64,000 bases of DNA from Marinomonas communis (GCF_004363305.1 NZ_SNZA01000004.1:186001-250000), one strand, 5' to 3'. Positions 36,856-45,981 are shown, numbered from the stretch's first letter. A program made the numbers and translations. The notes: generated by a model not told the origin, from the sequence alone.

Positions 36856-38064
36856 CTATCGATCCGTTACTCGGATCACGGTTGCCATACCTGTATCACC
36901 CGCTGCACAGCCGGTAAACAAGCCATAACCACCGCCTCGCAGGGCAAGCTCTTCAATCATTTCTATCATGGCACGTAAGCCTGTTGGCCCTTGTGGATGC
37001 CCCCAAATTAGTGAGCAACCAAAATTGTTCATTTGCATCACATCGATATTCAAAGCTTTCGCTAACGCCACATCATTCACGGCAAAGGGGTTATGGGTTT
37101 TAATGGCATCAACTTGCTCAATACTGATACCCGCCATGTGTAAAGCACGCTTAGCCGCTTCAATCGGTGCTGCTGGCATATAGGCCAAATCGTCTCGCGC
37201 TTGCCCAAAACCCAATACCTCTACTTTGATAGAGCTATTCGCAGATAACGCTTGCGCCTTGTCACTGTGACAAACAATGATGGCCGCATTACCGTCGGCT
37301 GGGTGTGTCTGATTACCAAAGGTAATCACTCCCCCTTCCATTACTGGTTTTAGCTTTGCCAAGCCTTCCGCTGTGGTTGGGAATACTCCCTCGTCCCCGG
37401 TTACCACACACGCTTCTTTTTTGAAATTAGGCGTTGGCACAGACAGAGGTAGTGTCATGTAACGTTTTTGAAAGGCTTGCTCGTCTTTTAGAGCTTCTTG
37501 ATACTGTTCGTAACGACGCAAAGTAACAGCGTCCAATTCTTCACGGGTGATATCAAAACGTTTGGCCACGTTCTCACCGGTTTGCATCATAGAATGTCCA
37601 CCCATTGGATCATTCATCATGTTGTAAAACACTTGATCCTCTGACTGCCCCGCCCCGCCAATACCTTGCGGATTCGGATAGAAAATGTGCGGACCATTGG
37701 AACAACGATCAGCCGCCATCAATAGCGATACACTGGCCATACCACACATCACTTCAGATGCCGCCGCAAATAGACCACGAGCACTGGTGGCACACACTTG
37801 GTTTACCACATGCCCTGGCGTATGCACGGCACCAATATCAAATAGCGGCCAAGGTGCACCATTGAATGATTGATACTGGTTGATGGTCATGCCCAGTACG
37901 CCGGAGTCGAACACTGTCGGGTCTATTGAGCGTTTAGCCAATTCTTGCTTTGCAACGTGAGCCGCGAATTTCATTGAATGCAGGTACTGCAAGGAACCCT
38001 GCCACTTTGTAAACGGTGTACTCCAATACGCACCGTATGGAATCTCTACATTTTGCATTGTCAT
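36856..38064 (-). CDS. Thiolase-family acetyl-CoA acyltransferase
   Basis: 402-residue thiolase that should cleave a 3-oxoacyl-CoA with CoA, releasing acetyl-CoA. The acylated Cys is in NQVCATSARG near residue 90, the His in IWGHPQGPTG near 355 and the second Cys in GCAAGDTGMAT near 390, so the catalytic set is complete. It starts 20 bp after the CoA-transferase and shares its promoter. In the proposed pathway it would shorten the phenylpropanoid side chain to a benzoyl-type CoA ester. It is divergent enough from FadA that a special substrate is likely. Confidence 0.9.
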   Translation of the reverse strand: MTMQNVEIPYGAYWSTPFTKWQGSLQYLHSMKFAAHVAKQELAKRSIDPTVFDSGVLGMTINQYQSFNGAPWPLFDIGAVHTPGHVVNQVCATSARGLFAAASEVMCGMASVSLLMAADRCSNGPHIFYPNPQGIGGAGQSEDQVFYNMMNDPMGGHSMMQTGENVAKRFDITREELDAVTLRRYEQYQEALKDEQAFQKRYMTLPLSVPTPNFKKEACVVTGDEGVFPTTAEGLAKLKPVMEGGVITFGNQTHPADGNAAIIVCHSDKAQALSANSSIKVEVLGFGQARDDLAYMPAAPIEAAKRALHMAGISIEQVDAIKTHNPFAVNDVALAKALNIDVMQMNNFGCSLIWGHPQGPTGLRAMIEMIEELALRGGGYGLFTGCAAGDTGMATVIRVTDR

Positions 38065-38084
38065 TTAGGTCACCCTGATTGTTG

Positions 38085-39650
38085 TTATTTTGCAGAACCT
38101 GCCATGAATTCACCTAAACCTCCCCATGACTCTTGGAAGATCTGCTCTGGCATCGCTTTTAAATCGTCGGCAATGATGGGCTTGAAATCCATCATGCTTA
38201 ACACGTCTTTCTCAAGATCAAGACCAGGCGCAATCTCCGTCAGCACCATGCCTTCTTGGCGTAGCTCTAACACACAGCGCTCCGTAATAAAGAACACTGG
38301 TTTATTATTCGCTTGAGCAAACTCACCACTAAAGGTCACATGATCCACCTGCTCAACAAACTTACGGGTTCGGCCTTCTTCTAAGACGGACACTTTGCCA
38401 CCCTCAAACGACAACTTAGCGCCGTTCACCAAGGTGCCACAGAACACGACTTTCTTGGCGGTTTGCGAGATATTAATAAAGCCACCAGGACCGACGACTT
38501 TGGGGCCAAACTTACTAACATTCAGGTTGCCGTTCTGATCCGCCTGCGCCAAACCTAAGAAGGCAATGTCCAAACCTCCGCCGTCGTAGAAATCAAATTG
38601 CGCTTCATGCTCAATAATCGCTTCTGCATTCCACGCCGCACCAAAGTCACCACCCGACGCTGGAATACCACCGTAAGTCCCCAACTCAGTCGTCAACATA
38701 AAGCGGCTTGCCACGTTTTCTTCCGCTGCCACCGAGGCCACACCGTCTGGCATGCCAATTCCAAGGTTTACAATGGCATTGTCATAAAGCTCCATCGCCG
38801 CACGACGAGCAATGATCTTACGCTCGCCAAATGGCACAGGAGGAATAGCGTTTAGAGGAATACGGGCATTACCGGCTAGGCTAGGATTGTACTCAGTAGT
38901 GATGGTTTGCATGTGCTGCTCGGCTGGCGCCACGGTCACGTAGTCAACTAGCACGCCCGGCACTTTGACATCTTTTGGTTTGATGGTTTTTGCTTCGACA
39001 AGGTATTTCACTTGCGCAATAACAATACCACCGCTATTACGCGCAGCCTGCGCCATCGGCAAGATTTCCGCTAACTGAGCTTCTTCCTCTACAGAAAGGT
39101 TGCCATGCTCATCTGCAGTCGTAGCACGAATGACAACCACATTAAGCGGGAATTTCTTATAAAGTAGCCAGTCTTCACCTTCAATATCAATGCGTTTCAC
39201 CAAGTCATCGGTCGCTTTAGAGGTAACCTTGCCGCCACTTAGTAATGGATCCACGTAGGTTCCCATACCGACCTTAGTGATGACACCGGGCTTGTTACCC
39301 GCTATTTGACGCCACATGGTGGTGAGCACACCTTGTGGTAATAAGTAGCCTTCAATTTTATCCTCAACAATCATGCCTGCCATTTTCGGAGCTTGACCGG
39401 TATGACCAGATATCAAACGTTTCACTAGCCCTTCATGAGCAAGGTGGGACATTCCTGCATCTCTGCCGTCACCGCAACCACAATCGTGAATCAAAGTAAG
39501 GTCCTTTGGTTGACCCGTTTTAAGAAAACGTTGCTCCAAATGACTGGCCACTGCCTCTGCAAAATAAGACATACCAATGGTTGACCAAGCGACCGAGTCA
39601 CCATCTTTAATTAGGCCTGCAGCCTGCTCTAGAGAGATCACCTTACTCAT
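38085..39650 (-). CDS. Family I CoA-transferase (YdiF / acetate-ketoacid type)
   Basis: 521-residue fused alpha-beta CoA-transferase that moves CoA between carboxylic acids through a glutamyl-CoA intermediate. The N-terminal half has the glycine-rich GHTGQAPKMAGM and the C-terminal half LGIGMPDGVASVAAEE and TTELGTYGG, where the Glu is the expected catalytic residue. It is the first gene of an operon with the thiolase and is divergent from the TRAP transporter, sharing a palindromic operator. It may recycle CoA from the aromatic product onto incoming acid; donor and acceptor are unknown. Confidence 0.88.
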   Translation of the reverse strand: MSKVISLEQAAGLIKDGDSVAWSTIGMSYFAEAVASHLEQRFLKTGQPKDLTLIHDCGCGDGRDAGMSHLAHEGLVKRLISGHTGQAPKMAGMIVEDKIEGYLLPQGVLTTMWRQIAGNKPGVITKVGMGTYVDPLLSGGKVTSKATDDLVKRIDIEGEDWLLYKKFPLNVVVIRATTADEHGNLSVEEEAQLAEILPMAQAARNSGGIVIAQVKYLVEAKTIKPKDVKVPGVLVDYVTVAPAEQHMQTITTEYNPSLAGNARIPLNAIPPVPFGERKIIARRAAMELYDNAIVNLGIGMPDGVASVAAEENVASRFMLTTELGTYGGIPASGGDFGAAWNAEAIIEHEAQFDFYDGGGLDIAFLGLAQADQNGNLNVSKFGPKVVGPGGFINISQTAKKVVFCGTLVNGAKLSFEGGKVSVLEEGRTRKFVEQVDHVTFSGEFAQANNKPVFFITERCVLELRQEGMVLTEIAPGLDLEKDVLSMMDFKPIIADDLKAMPEQIFQESWGGLGEFMAGSAK

Positions 39651-39716
39651 AATTCACCTTCTATTTTTAGCGTTGTTACGGTGGACCGATGTTGAAATAT
39701 TTGTTTGAACTTATTT

Positions 39717-39735
39717 TTGTTGTACTACACAACAA
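39717..39735. promoter_or_regulatory. Perfect TTGTTGT-N5-ACAACAA palindrome, candidate MarR operator
   Basis: Lies in the 303-bp divergent region between the CoA-transferase and the TRAP transporter, 66 bp from the former start. The related site at 36761-36777 in the crotonase promoter supports one shared regulator. Spacing and symmetry suit MarR dimers, and a marR gene ends the transporter cluster. Apart from this site and a small ORF the gap shows nothing else. Confidence 0.6.
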
Positions 39736-39828
39736 TTATTTTTACAAATAGTTTTGATTTGCATTGTTAAATATTCTAAAAATAAAAGAGGCGTTATCTT
39801 TTTTTCCGATGGGCGTAAGGAAAATTTG

Positions 39829-39945
39829 ATGAAGAACATTGTTGAAAAGCTAAACAGTTTATGTAAACAATGTATGAATCGACTACGAGGAAGTAATCAG
39901 GTCGACTCAAAAACCATAAAAACACGTATAAAAAAAACAATGTGA
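39829..39945 (+). CDS. Possible 38-residue basic peptide upstream of dctP
   Basis: ATG at 39829 with AAGGA 7 nt upstream opens a 38-codon frame (MKNIVEKLNSLCKQCMNRLR at its start) ending 8 bp before the dctP ATG. It is Lys/Arg-rich with two Cys. It could be a translated leader coupled to dctP or chance; no homology is recognised. Confidence 0.25.
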   Translation: MKNIVEKLNSLCKQCMNRLRGSNQVDSKTIKTRIKKTM

Positions 39946-39953
39946 GGTGGAAA

Positions 39954-40988
39954 ATGAAGTATCTTGGACGCAAAGGGCTAGCGTTGGTTGCGGGTGCAGT
40001 GTTATCTGTCAATGCCATGGCAGAAGCAGAGTTTACCTTGAAACTGCACCATATGCTGCCGCCTATGTCGATGGCACATTCCAAATTTCTAGAGCCTTGG
40101 GCTGAGAAAGTGGAAGCGGAATCAAACGGGCGCATTGATATCGAGCTGTACCCCGCTATGCAACTTGGCGGTAAGCCACCTCAGTTATTCGATCAAGTCC
40201 GTAAAGGCATTTCAGACATTACATGGACGGTTGGTGGATACACTCCGGGGCGATTCCCTAAAGCAACCGTATTTGAACTTCCTTTCATGCCAAGTACCGC
40301 CAAAGCAACTTCCATGGCTTTACAAGAATATGCCGAAACCGAGATGCAAGATGAAATGAAAGACGTGCATCTACTTGCCATGCATACTCATGCACCCGGT
40401 TCATTCCACTCTCGTGAAAAAGCCATTAAAACTGGGGCTGACCTTGATGGCTTAAAAGTACGTGCGCCAAATAAAATCATGTCCGAAGGTTTTAAAGAAT
40501 TCGGAGCCAACACCATCTTTATGCCTGTAACAGAAATGGCCAGCGCTATTTCAAAAGGTGTACTTGATGTCGCCGTACTTCCATACGAAGTAGTCTTACC
40601 CACTAAGATCTATGAATTGGTGAAACACCATACTGAAATTAAAGGCGATCGTGGTCTTTATACTCAGTTCTTTATTTTTGCTATGAATAAAGACGTGTAT
40701 GCCGATCTGCCTGCAGATCTACAAAAAGTCATCGACGATAACTCTGGTGTCGCTCTAGCCGGTCACATCGGCACCCTGTTTGACAACTATGAGCAGCATG
40801 CTCGTTCCTACGCAGTGAAACAAGGCAACAGCTTTGATTACATTGAAGGAGCAGAATATGACGCGTGGAAAGCGAAGCTAGAACCCGTTCGTGAAGAATG
40901 GCTTGAAGACATGAATGACGACGATTATGAAGCGGAACGTTTACTTGAAAAAGCGGAAAGCTTGATTAAGAAATACGAGTCAATGTAA
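39954..40988 (+). CDS. dctP: TRAP transporter substrate-binding protein DctP
   Basis: Periplasmic receptor of a tripartite ATP-independent transporter, 344 residues. The signal peptide runs from basic MKYLGRKG through a hydrophobic core to NAMA before EAEFTLKL. The mature part has the DctP pattern (HHMLPPMSMAHSKFLEPWAE; then LDGLKVRAPNKIM with the conserved Arg that binds the substrate carboxylate). The start at 39954 is preferred over GTG 39942 because GAGG lies 6 nt upstream. Cluster context suggests an aromatic or phenylpropanoid acid ligand; sequence alone does not show it. Confidence 0.92.
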   Translation: MKYLGRKGLALVAGAVLSVNAMAEAEFTLKLHHMLPPMSMAHSKFLEPWAEKVEAESNGRIDIELYPAMQLGGKPPQLFDQVRKGISDITWTVGGYTPGRFPKATVFELPFMPSTAKATSMALQEYAETEMQDEMKDVHLLAMHTHAPGSFHSREKAIKTGADLDGLKVRAPNKIMSEGFKEFGANTIFMPVTEMASAISKGVLDVAVLPYEVVLPTKIYELVKHHTEIKGDRGLYTQFFIFAMNKDVYADLPADLQKVIDDNSGVALAGHIGTLFDNYEQHARSYAVKQGNSFDYIEGAEYDAWKAKLEPVREEWLEDMNDDDYEAERLLEKAESLIKKYESM

Positions 40989-41007
40989 CCATTGTCGGTG
41001 ATTTAGC

Positions 41008-41511
41008 ATGAAACTATCCATTATGAATGTTGTTGAAGTGGGGTTAAAGCGTGTCTCGATGAGCTTCGCCCTACTTGGGGGTCTTATCATGCTGTGCTTG
41101 GCGATCATTACGGTCGCCAGCATCATCGGCAGGACTTTTTTTGGCCAATCAGTAGAAGGTGACTACGAGCTAACTGAAGTGGGGCTCGCTATGGCCGTGT
41201 TCCTTTTCTTACCTGAATGTTATTTGCGTAAGGGCCATATCATCGTAGATTTGTTCACGGCACACTGCCGCCCGAAAACACTACACCTATTAGATCAATT
41301 AGGTCATCTCATTTTTACGTTCGTAAGCGCAGCTTTTGCCTACCGCATGGTATTAAGCGGCCTTGAATCCAGAGACTACTATGAGCAAACCATGATCCTA
41401 GAACTCCCAATGTGGTGGGTCTATGTGGTCGGAGTGATCTGTTTTAGTGTCTGCACCTTATGTGGTCTCCAGCGACTTATGTGCAGCCCTGTAGGAGAAC
41501 AGAATGAGTAA
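41008..41511 (+). CDS. dctQ: TRAP transporter small membrane subunit DctQ
   Basis: 167-residue membrane protein with four hydrophobic segments, the normal DctQ plan. Typical features are SIIGRTFFGQSVEGDYELTE and LPECYLRKGHIIVDLF. It starts 19 bp after dctP and overlaps dctM by 8 bp, so the three are one transcription unit. It forms the membrane complex with DctM that uses the Na+ gradient for uptake. Confidence 0.92.
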   Translation: MKLSIMNVVEVGLKRVSMSFALLGGLIMLCLAIITVASIIGRTFFGQSVEGDYELTEVGLAMAVFLFLPECYLRKGHIIVDLFTAHCRPKTLHLLDQLGHLIFTFVSAAFAYRMVLSGLESRDYYEQTMILELPMWWVYVVGVICFSVCTLCGLQRLMCSPVGEQNE

Positions 41512-42823
41512 TGTACAGCTCGCGTTTCTAATGATGGGGATTCTATTAATCCTGATGAGCATTCGAATTCCCATCGCTCTTGCTATGATGGTGTGTGGCT
41601 CCATCGGTTATGTCGTCATTGGTGGGTTGCCAGCTTTGCTGGAATACCTCGGCACCGCTCCCGTCGCCAAGTTCTCGACTTATGATTTATCCGTTGTGCC
41701 ACTTTTTCTATTAATGGGGGAGCTAGCCACTCGATCCGGTATTACCACCGAGTTGTTCCGCACCTGTAACACTTGGGTGGGTCGCCAAAAAGGTGGTATT
41801 GCTATGGCTGCTGTCGCTGGCTGTGCCGCGTTTGGCGCTATTTGTGGGTCTTCTCTTGCGACGGCTTCCACCATGGGCAAAGTGGCGTTACCTGAGATGC
41901 GCCGCCTTAATTACTCAGGCAGTCTGGCTGCTGGGGCGCTGGCGGCCGGGGGAACCTTAGGGATCTTGATCCCGCCTTCGATGGTTCTCATCATTTTTGC
42001 CGTACTCACAGAGCAAAACATTTCAAAAATGTTTATTGCAGCGTTTATTCCAGGCTTTCTGGCTGCAGCTGGCTACATGATCACCATTGCCATTTATGTT
42101 CGCCTTTACCCGAACTCAGGCCCTCGTGGAGAGGCAACAACTTGGCTACAAAAGCTTAAATCAACCCGTGATGTATGGCACATTACTTTGATCTTCTTAA
42201 TCGTATTAGGGGGAATTTACTTCGGTATCTTCACGCCTACCGAAGCTGCCTCTGTCGGTGTTGTACTAACAGCCATCTTAGCCATTACTCATGGCAAAAT
42301 GAGAATGGAAGGGTTACTGGCCAGCTTGATTCGTACTGCCGTATCCTCTGCAATGATTTTCTTCATTGTCTTAGGAGCCGACTTATTCAGCGTGTTTATC
42401 GCCCTTTCCAAGCTGCCAGAAATCGGTGTCGAAGTACTGACCAACTCTGGTCTTTCAGCCTATACCATTTTGGTGATCATGCTGATTACTTATCTCATTA
42501 TGGGGTGTTTTTTGGACAGTCTGGCCATGATCCTGCTGACCATTCCAATCTACTTCCCTATCATCATGGCAATGGATTTTGGCATTCCGACAGCGGACTT
42601 GGGGATTTGGTTCGGAATCATTGCTCTAGTCGTCGTGGAAGTCGGTCTGATTACACCCCCAGTGGGCATGAACATTTTCATTATCAAGTCCTTTGACCAG
42701 TCACTACCGCTAAAAGAGTGTTTCAAAGGGGTCGTGCCATTTTTACTATCGGACTTCGTACGTGTGGCTTTGTTAGTTATGTTCCCTGGCATCACATTAT
42801 GGCTCGTCCATGCCATCGGCTAA
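41504..42823 (+). CDS. dctM: TRAP transporter large membrane subunit DctM
   Basis: 439-residue translocation subunit with about twelve hydrophobic segments. Family landmarks are GSSLATASTMGKVALPEM, AAGGTLGILIPPS, FTPTEAASVG and LGCFLDS-type GCFLDSLAMILLTIP with VGLITPPVGMN. Length is standard. Translation is probably coupled to dctQ by the 8-bp overlap. It imports organic acids with the Na+ or proton gradient; a MarR gene follows 164 bp later on the same strand. Confidence 0.93.
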   Translation: MSNVQLAFLMMGILLILMSIRIPIALAMMVCGSIGYVVIGGLPALLEYLGTAPVAKFSTYDLSVVPLFLLMGELATRSGITTELFRTCNTWVGRQKGGIAMAAVAGCAAFGAICGSSLATASTMGKVALPEMRRLNYSGSLAAGALAAGGTLGILIPPSMVLIIFAVLTEQNISKMFIAAFIPGFLAAAGYMITIAIYVRLYPNSGPRGEATTWLQKLKSTRDVWHITLIFLIVLGGIYFGIFTPTEAASVGVVLTAILAITHGKMRMEGLLASLIRTAVSSAMIFFIVLGADLFSVFIALSKLPEIGVEVLTNSGLSAYTILVIMLITYLIMGCFLDSLAMILLTIPIYFPIIMAMDFGIPTADLGIWFGIIALVVVEVGLITPPVGMNIFIIKSFDQSLPLKECFKGVVPFLLSDFVRVALLVMFPGITLWLVHAIG

Positions 42824-42987
42824 TCATAATGAAAATCTAAGAATCGTTGTAACGCGTTTATTAAGGGGTCTATTAGGCCCCAATTTTTCAAAACTTGATA
42901 AGGTCAACAATTGTTATAAGTTTCACCAACCTGAGAGATTGATATACAATACTGCGCTTAAATTTTTTCATGCTAGGAAATCAACAC

Positions 42988-43455
42988 ATGCAAGACGACC
43001 GCTCCAAAAAGTCCGAACAAGAAATCGATTTTGGTGTACTAGGCGAATTTCTAGGTTACCGTTTGCGCCGTGCCCAAATGAACTTTTTCGCTAAATTTGG
43101 TGAGGTTTGTGAGGATCTGGGCATTAGTCCTGGATTGTTTGCGGTACTCGCGATTGTGGATCGCAACCCTGGTTTGACGCAAACAGCCGTGGCGCAAGCA
43201 TTAGGTAATGACCGCTCAGCTATGGTTGCTGCTGTAGATAAGCTAGAAGGTAAAAATCTGCTAGAGCGCCGACCTGCAGTGAATGACCGTCGCTCCTACG
43301 CGCTATTTATGACCGAAGAAGGCAACCGTTTTTTTGCTAACGCTGTTGAGCGCGTGAGTCGTTACGAAAATGAAATGGCCAAGTGTCTAAAAGACGATTC
43401 TGAGAAAGAATGGTTACTGGACGCACTTGAGCGTTTGGCAAATAAGTCTTTGTAA
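42988..43455 (+). CDS. MarR-family regulator, probable controller of the aromatic-acid cluster
   Basis: 155-residue winged-helix protein. The DNA-binding core reads LTQTAVAQALGNDRSAMVAAVDKLE with wing RRPAVNDRRSYALFMTEEG. ATG 42988 is preferred because AGGAA lies about 9 nt upstream; ATG 42970 has no such site. MarR proteins such as CouR, FerR/FerC and HcaR repress hydroxycinnamate genes and are released by the CoA thioester, which fits the neighbouring ligase and beta-oxidation genes. An AACAATTGTT palindrome at 42906-42915 may allow autoregulation. Confidence 0.85.
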   Translation: MQDDRSKKSEQEIDFGVLGEFLGYRLRRAQMNFFAKFGEVCEDLGISPGLFAVLAIVDRNPGLTQTAVAQALGNDRSAMVAAVDKLEGKNLLERRPAVNDRRSYALFMTEEGNRFFANAVERVSRYENEMAKCLKDDSEKEWLLDALERLANKSL

Positions 43456-43486
43456 CGCCAACCTATTTATACTGACGCCCAATCAG

Positions 43487-43521
43487 AAAAGCCTTGTAGC
43501 ACACCGTGCTACAAGGCTTTT
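43487..43521. terminator. Bidirectional terminator between marR and sdaA
   Basis: AAAA-GCCTTGTAGCAC, loop ACC, GTGCTACAAGGC-TTTTT. The 12-bp perfect stem is flanked by A and T runs, so it can end transcription from both convergent genes. Confidence 0.9.
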
Positions 43522-43538
43522 TAATCCCTGTCAGAGGA

Positions 43539-44918
43539 TTAGCACTCGATGGCGTTTACCGCCAAACCTCCACGGGAGGTTTCTTTATACTTATCTTGCA
43601 TATCTTTGCCCGTATCACGCATGGTACGAATCACTTTATCTAGGGAAATAAAATGCTCGCCATCACCACGCAACGCCATCTGTGTGGCATTGATTGCTTT
43701 CATCGCAGCAATCGCATTACGCTCGATACAAGGCACTTGAACTAAGCCACCAACTGGATCACAGGTTAATCCAAGGTTATGCTCAAGGCCGATTTCAGCA
43801 GCATTCTCAACCTGTTGCGGTGTGCCGCCCATGACTTCGCAAAGCCCGGCCGCCGCCATAGAGCAAGCGGAGCCCACTTCCCCTTGGCAACCCACTTCTG
43901 CCCCTGAGATGGAGGCATTTTTCTTACAAAGCACACCAATCGCAGCTGCAGCCAGTAAGAAGTCAACCACATTCTCTTCCGTTGGATTTGGTACAAACTC
44001 CATGTAGTACATGAGTACCGCAGGGATGATACCCGCCGCCCCGTTAGTTGGCGCTGTAACCATTCGACCACCACCGGCATTCTCTTCGTTCACAGCTAGG
44101 GCGTATAAGTTGACCCAGTCCATAGCACTTAAGGTAGAGCTGATAATATTGGGGCGTGTGGCACGGATCAGAGACTTATGCAGGCTCATGGCTCGACGGC
44201 GGACATTCAAGCCACCAGGCAATATGCCTTCTTTATGCAGGCCATTCGCGATGCAGTCTTTCATCGCCCCCCAAATATCCATCAGGCCGTCACGCACTTC
44301 TTGCTCAGAACGAAATACCTTTTCGTTCTCCATCATCAGCTCACTGATTCGAAGCTTGTTGTCTCGACACATTTGCAGCAATTCAACGGCTGTGTTGAAG
44401 TCATAAGGCACATCGACCTGTGGCACCAAGGTCGCATCGGCGGTAGCTTCTGACTCGTCAATGACAAAACCACCACCAATCGAGTAGTAGGTATTTTGAT
44501 AGAGACTTGTTCCTGCACTATCAAACGCCGTTAGACGCATGGCATTTGGATGGTACGGTAGTGACTCTTCTAAAAGGAGCATGTCACGCTCCCAAATGAA
44601 CTCAATATTATGTTCAGGAGCCAACACTAAACGCTGGCTACTCATTAATGCTTCTATGCGCGCCGTTACACAGTCAGGGTTAATGCTGTGTGGTCGCTCG
44701 CCCATCAATCCCATGATGACCGCATGGTCTGTGCCATGCCCTTTTCCAGTCGCGCTTAATGAACCATATAGCTCTACCAATACACGAGCGGTGTCTTCCG
44801 TGAGTTTTCGCTCTAACAACGCTTGGGTAAAATCGGCTGCAGCGGCCATGGGTCCCACGGTATGGGAGCTAGAAGGGCCAATGCCAATTTTAAAAAGATC
44901 AAATACGCTGATAGACAT
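43539..44918 (-). CDS. sdaA: L-serine ammonia-lyase (4Fe-4S, single chain)
   Basis: 459-residue iron-sulfur enzyme that deaminates L-serine to pyruvate. The N-terminal beta-domain starts MSISVFDLFKIGIGPSSSHT with the substrate loop SSSHTVGPM; cluster Cys residues are visible in GAEVGCQGEVG, LTCDPVGG and VPCIERN. ATG 44918 (GGAGG 4 nt upstream) is chosen; the frame's longer N-terminus is unlike the family. It follows the soxBDAG-purU run on the same strand, where it would turn serine made from glycine into pyruvate, completing betaine breakdown. A hairpin separates it from purU. Confidence 0.95.
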   Translation of the reverse strand: MSISVFDLFKIGIGPSSSHTVGPMAAAADFTQALLERKLTEDTARVLVELYGSLSATGKGHGTDHAVIMGLMGERPHSINPDCVTARIEALMSSQRLVLAPEHNIEFIWERDMLLLEESLPYHPNAMRLTAFDSAGTSLYQNTYYSIGGGFVIDESEATADATLVPQVDVPYDFNTAVELLQMCRDNKLRISELMMENEKVFRSEQEVRDGLMDIWGAMKDCIANGLHKEGILPGGLNVRRRAMSLHKSLIRATRPNIISSTLSAMDWVNLYALAVNEENAGGGRMVTAPTNGAAGIIPAVLMYYMEFVPNPTEENVVDFLLAAAAIGVLCKKNASISGAEVGCQGEVGSACSMAAAGLCEVMGGTPQQVENAAEIGLEHNLGLTCDPVGGLVQVPCIERNAIAAMKAINATQMALRGDGEHFISLDKVIRTMRDTGKDMQDKYKETSRGGLAVNAIEC

Positions 44919-45080
44919 AACGCCTCCAGAAAGTTTCCAATTGGAAACAAGATTAACAATAAGAAACAAATACAGATTTTTTAATGTAATTACAAGTATT
45001 TGTACGCCTTATTCAGTTTCGCAAGTTGCAAAACTGGTGTGAGCGAGAACGGGAAGGATGTGCGGAGTGGAAATTAGAAG

Positions 45081-45106
45081 TTGGATAGCGCCATAGCGCT
45101 ATCCAA
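45081..45106 (-). terminator. Hairpin after purU
   Basis: TTGGATAGCGC and GCGCTATCCAA with a 4-nt loop, 9 bp after the purU stop on the minus strand. The stem is strong but the following T content is low, so termination may be partial and sdaA may be co-expressed. Confidence 0.6.
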
Positions 45107-45114
45107 GTACGTAC

Positions 45115-45981
45115 TTATCGTCCAAAAACAACCGTTCGCTTGCCATTCAAGAAGACACGTTTTTCAACGTGGCATTTGATCGCATTAAACAATGTTATAC
45201 GTTCGATATCTTGCCCTTTTGCGACCAAATCTTCTGGATAATGCGCATGATCCACTGTTTGGATACCTTGGGCGATGATTGGGCCTTCATCAAGATCATC
45301 GTTTACATAGTGAGCCGTTGCGCCAACCATCTTCACGCCCTTTTCCCATGCTTGGTGATAAGGACGAGCACCTTTAAAGCCTGGTAACAATGAGTGGTGA
45401 ATGTTGATCGCACGACCATCTAAGTACTGACACATCTCCGATGAAAGTACCTGCATGTAACGAGCTAATACCACTAGCTCAGCATCATACTCTTCGATTA
45501 ACTCACGTACCTTAGCCTCTTGCTCAGGCTTGGTATCGGCCGTAATAGGCAAATGGTAGTAAGGAATGTTATGCCACTGTGCCAACGACTCTAGATCTGG
45601 GTGATTGGAAATGATCACGGGCACTTCGATGTTTAACTGCCCGGTACGGTAGCGGTACAACAAGTCATTCAGACAGTGGTCGTACTTAGACACCATAATC
45701 GCTACACGTGGACGATGGTTCGGTGCTGTCAGCTCCCACTCCATTTCGAATTGCTTAGCGCGGGCAGAAAACTCCGCAGTAAACTCTTCTGGAGTAAAGT
45801 CAGCTGATTGCGGGAAAAACTCTACTCGAATGAAAAAGCGATTCGCTTCACGGTCATCGAACGAATGAATCTCTTCCACGTAGTTCCCAGCTTCCGCCAT
45901 AAAACGAGTGACCACATCAACGGTACCAATCACACTTGGGCAGTTTGCAGTAAAGATCCATGGTTTTGTTGTTGCTTTCAT
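45115..45981 (-). CDS. purU: Formyltetrahydrofolate deformylase
   Basis: 288-residue hydrolase releasing formate and tetrahydrofolate from 10-formyl-THF. It has an N-terminal ACT domain (about 8-85; NCPSVIGTVDVVTRFMAEAG) and a C-terminal formyltransferase-fold domain with INIHHSLLPGFKGARPYHQA and the Asp in NDDLDEGPIIAQ, giving the Asn-His-Asp catalytic set. It follows soxG by 63 bp. In sarcosine catabolism it disposes of the one-carbon unit released from methyl oxidation, freeing THF for sarcosine oxidase. Confidence 0.95.
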   Translation of the reverse strand: MKATTKPWIFTANCPSVIGTVDVVTRFMAEAGNYVEEIHSFDDREANRFFIRVEFFPQSADFTPEEFTAEFSARAKQFEMEWELTAPNHRPRVAIMVSKYDHCLNDLLYRYRTGQLNIEVPVIISNHPDLESLAQWHNIPYYHLPITADTKPEQEAKVRELIEEYDAELVVLARYMQVLSSEMCQYLDGRAINIHHSLLPGFKGARPYHQAWEKGVKMVGATAHYVNDDLDEGPIIAQGIQTVDHAHYPEDLVAKGQDIERITLFNAIKCHVEKRVFLNGKRTVVFGR

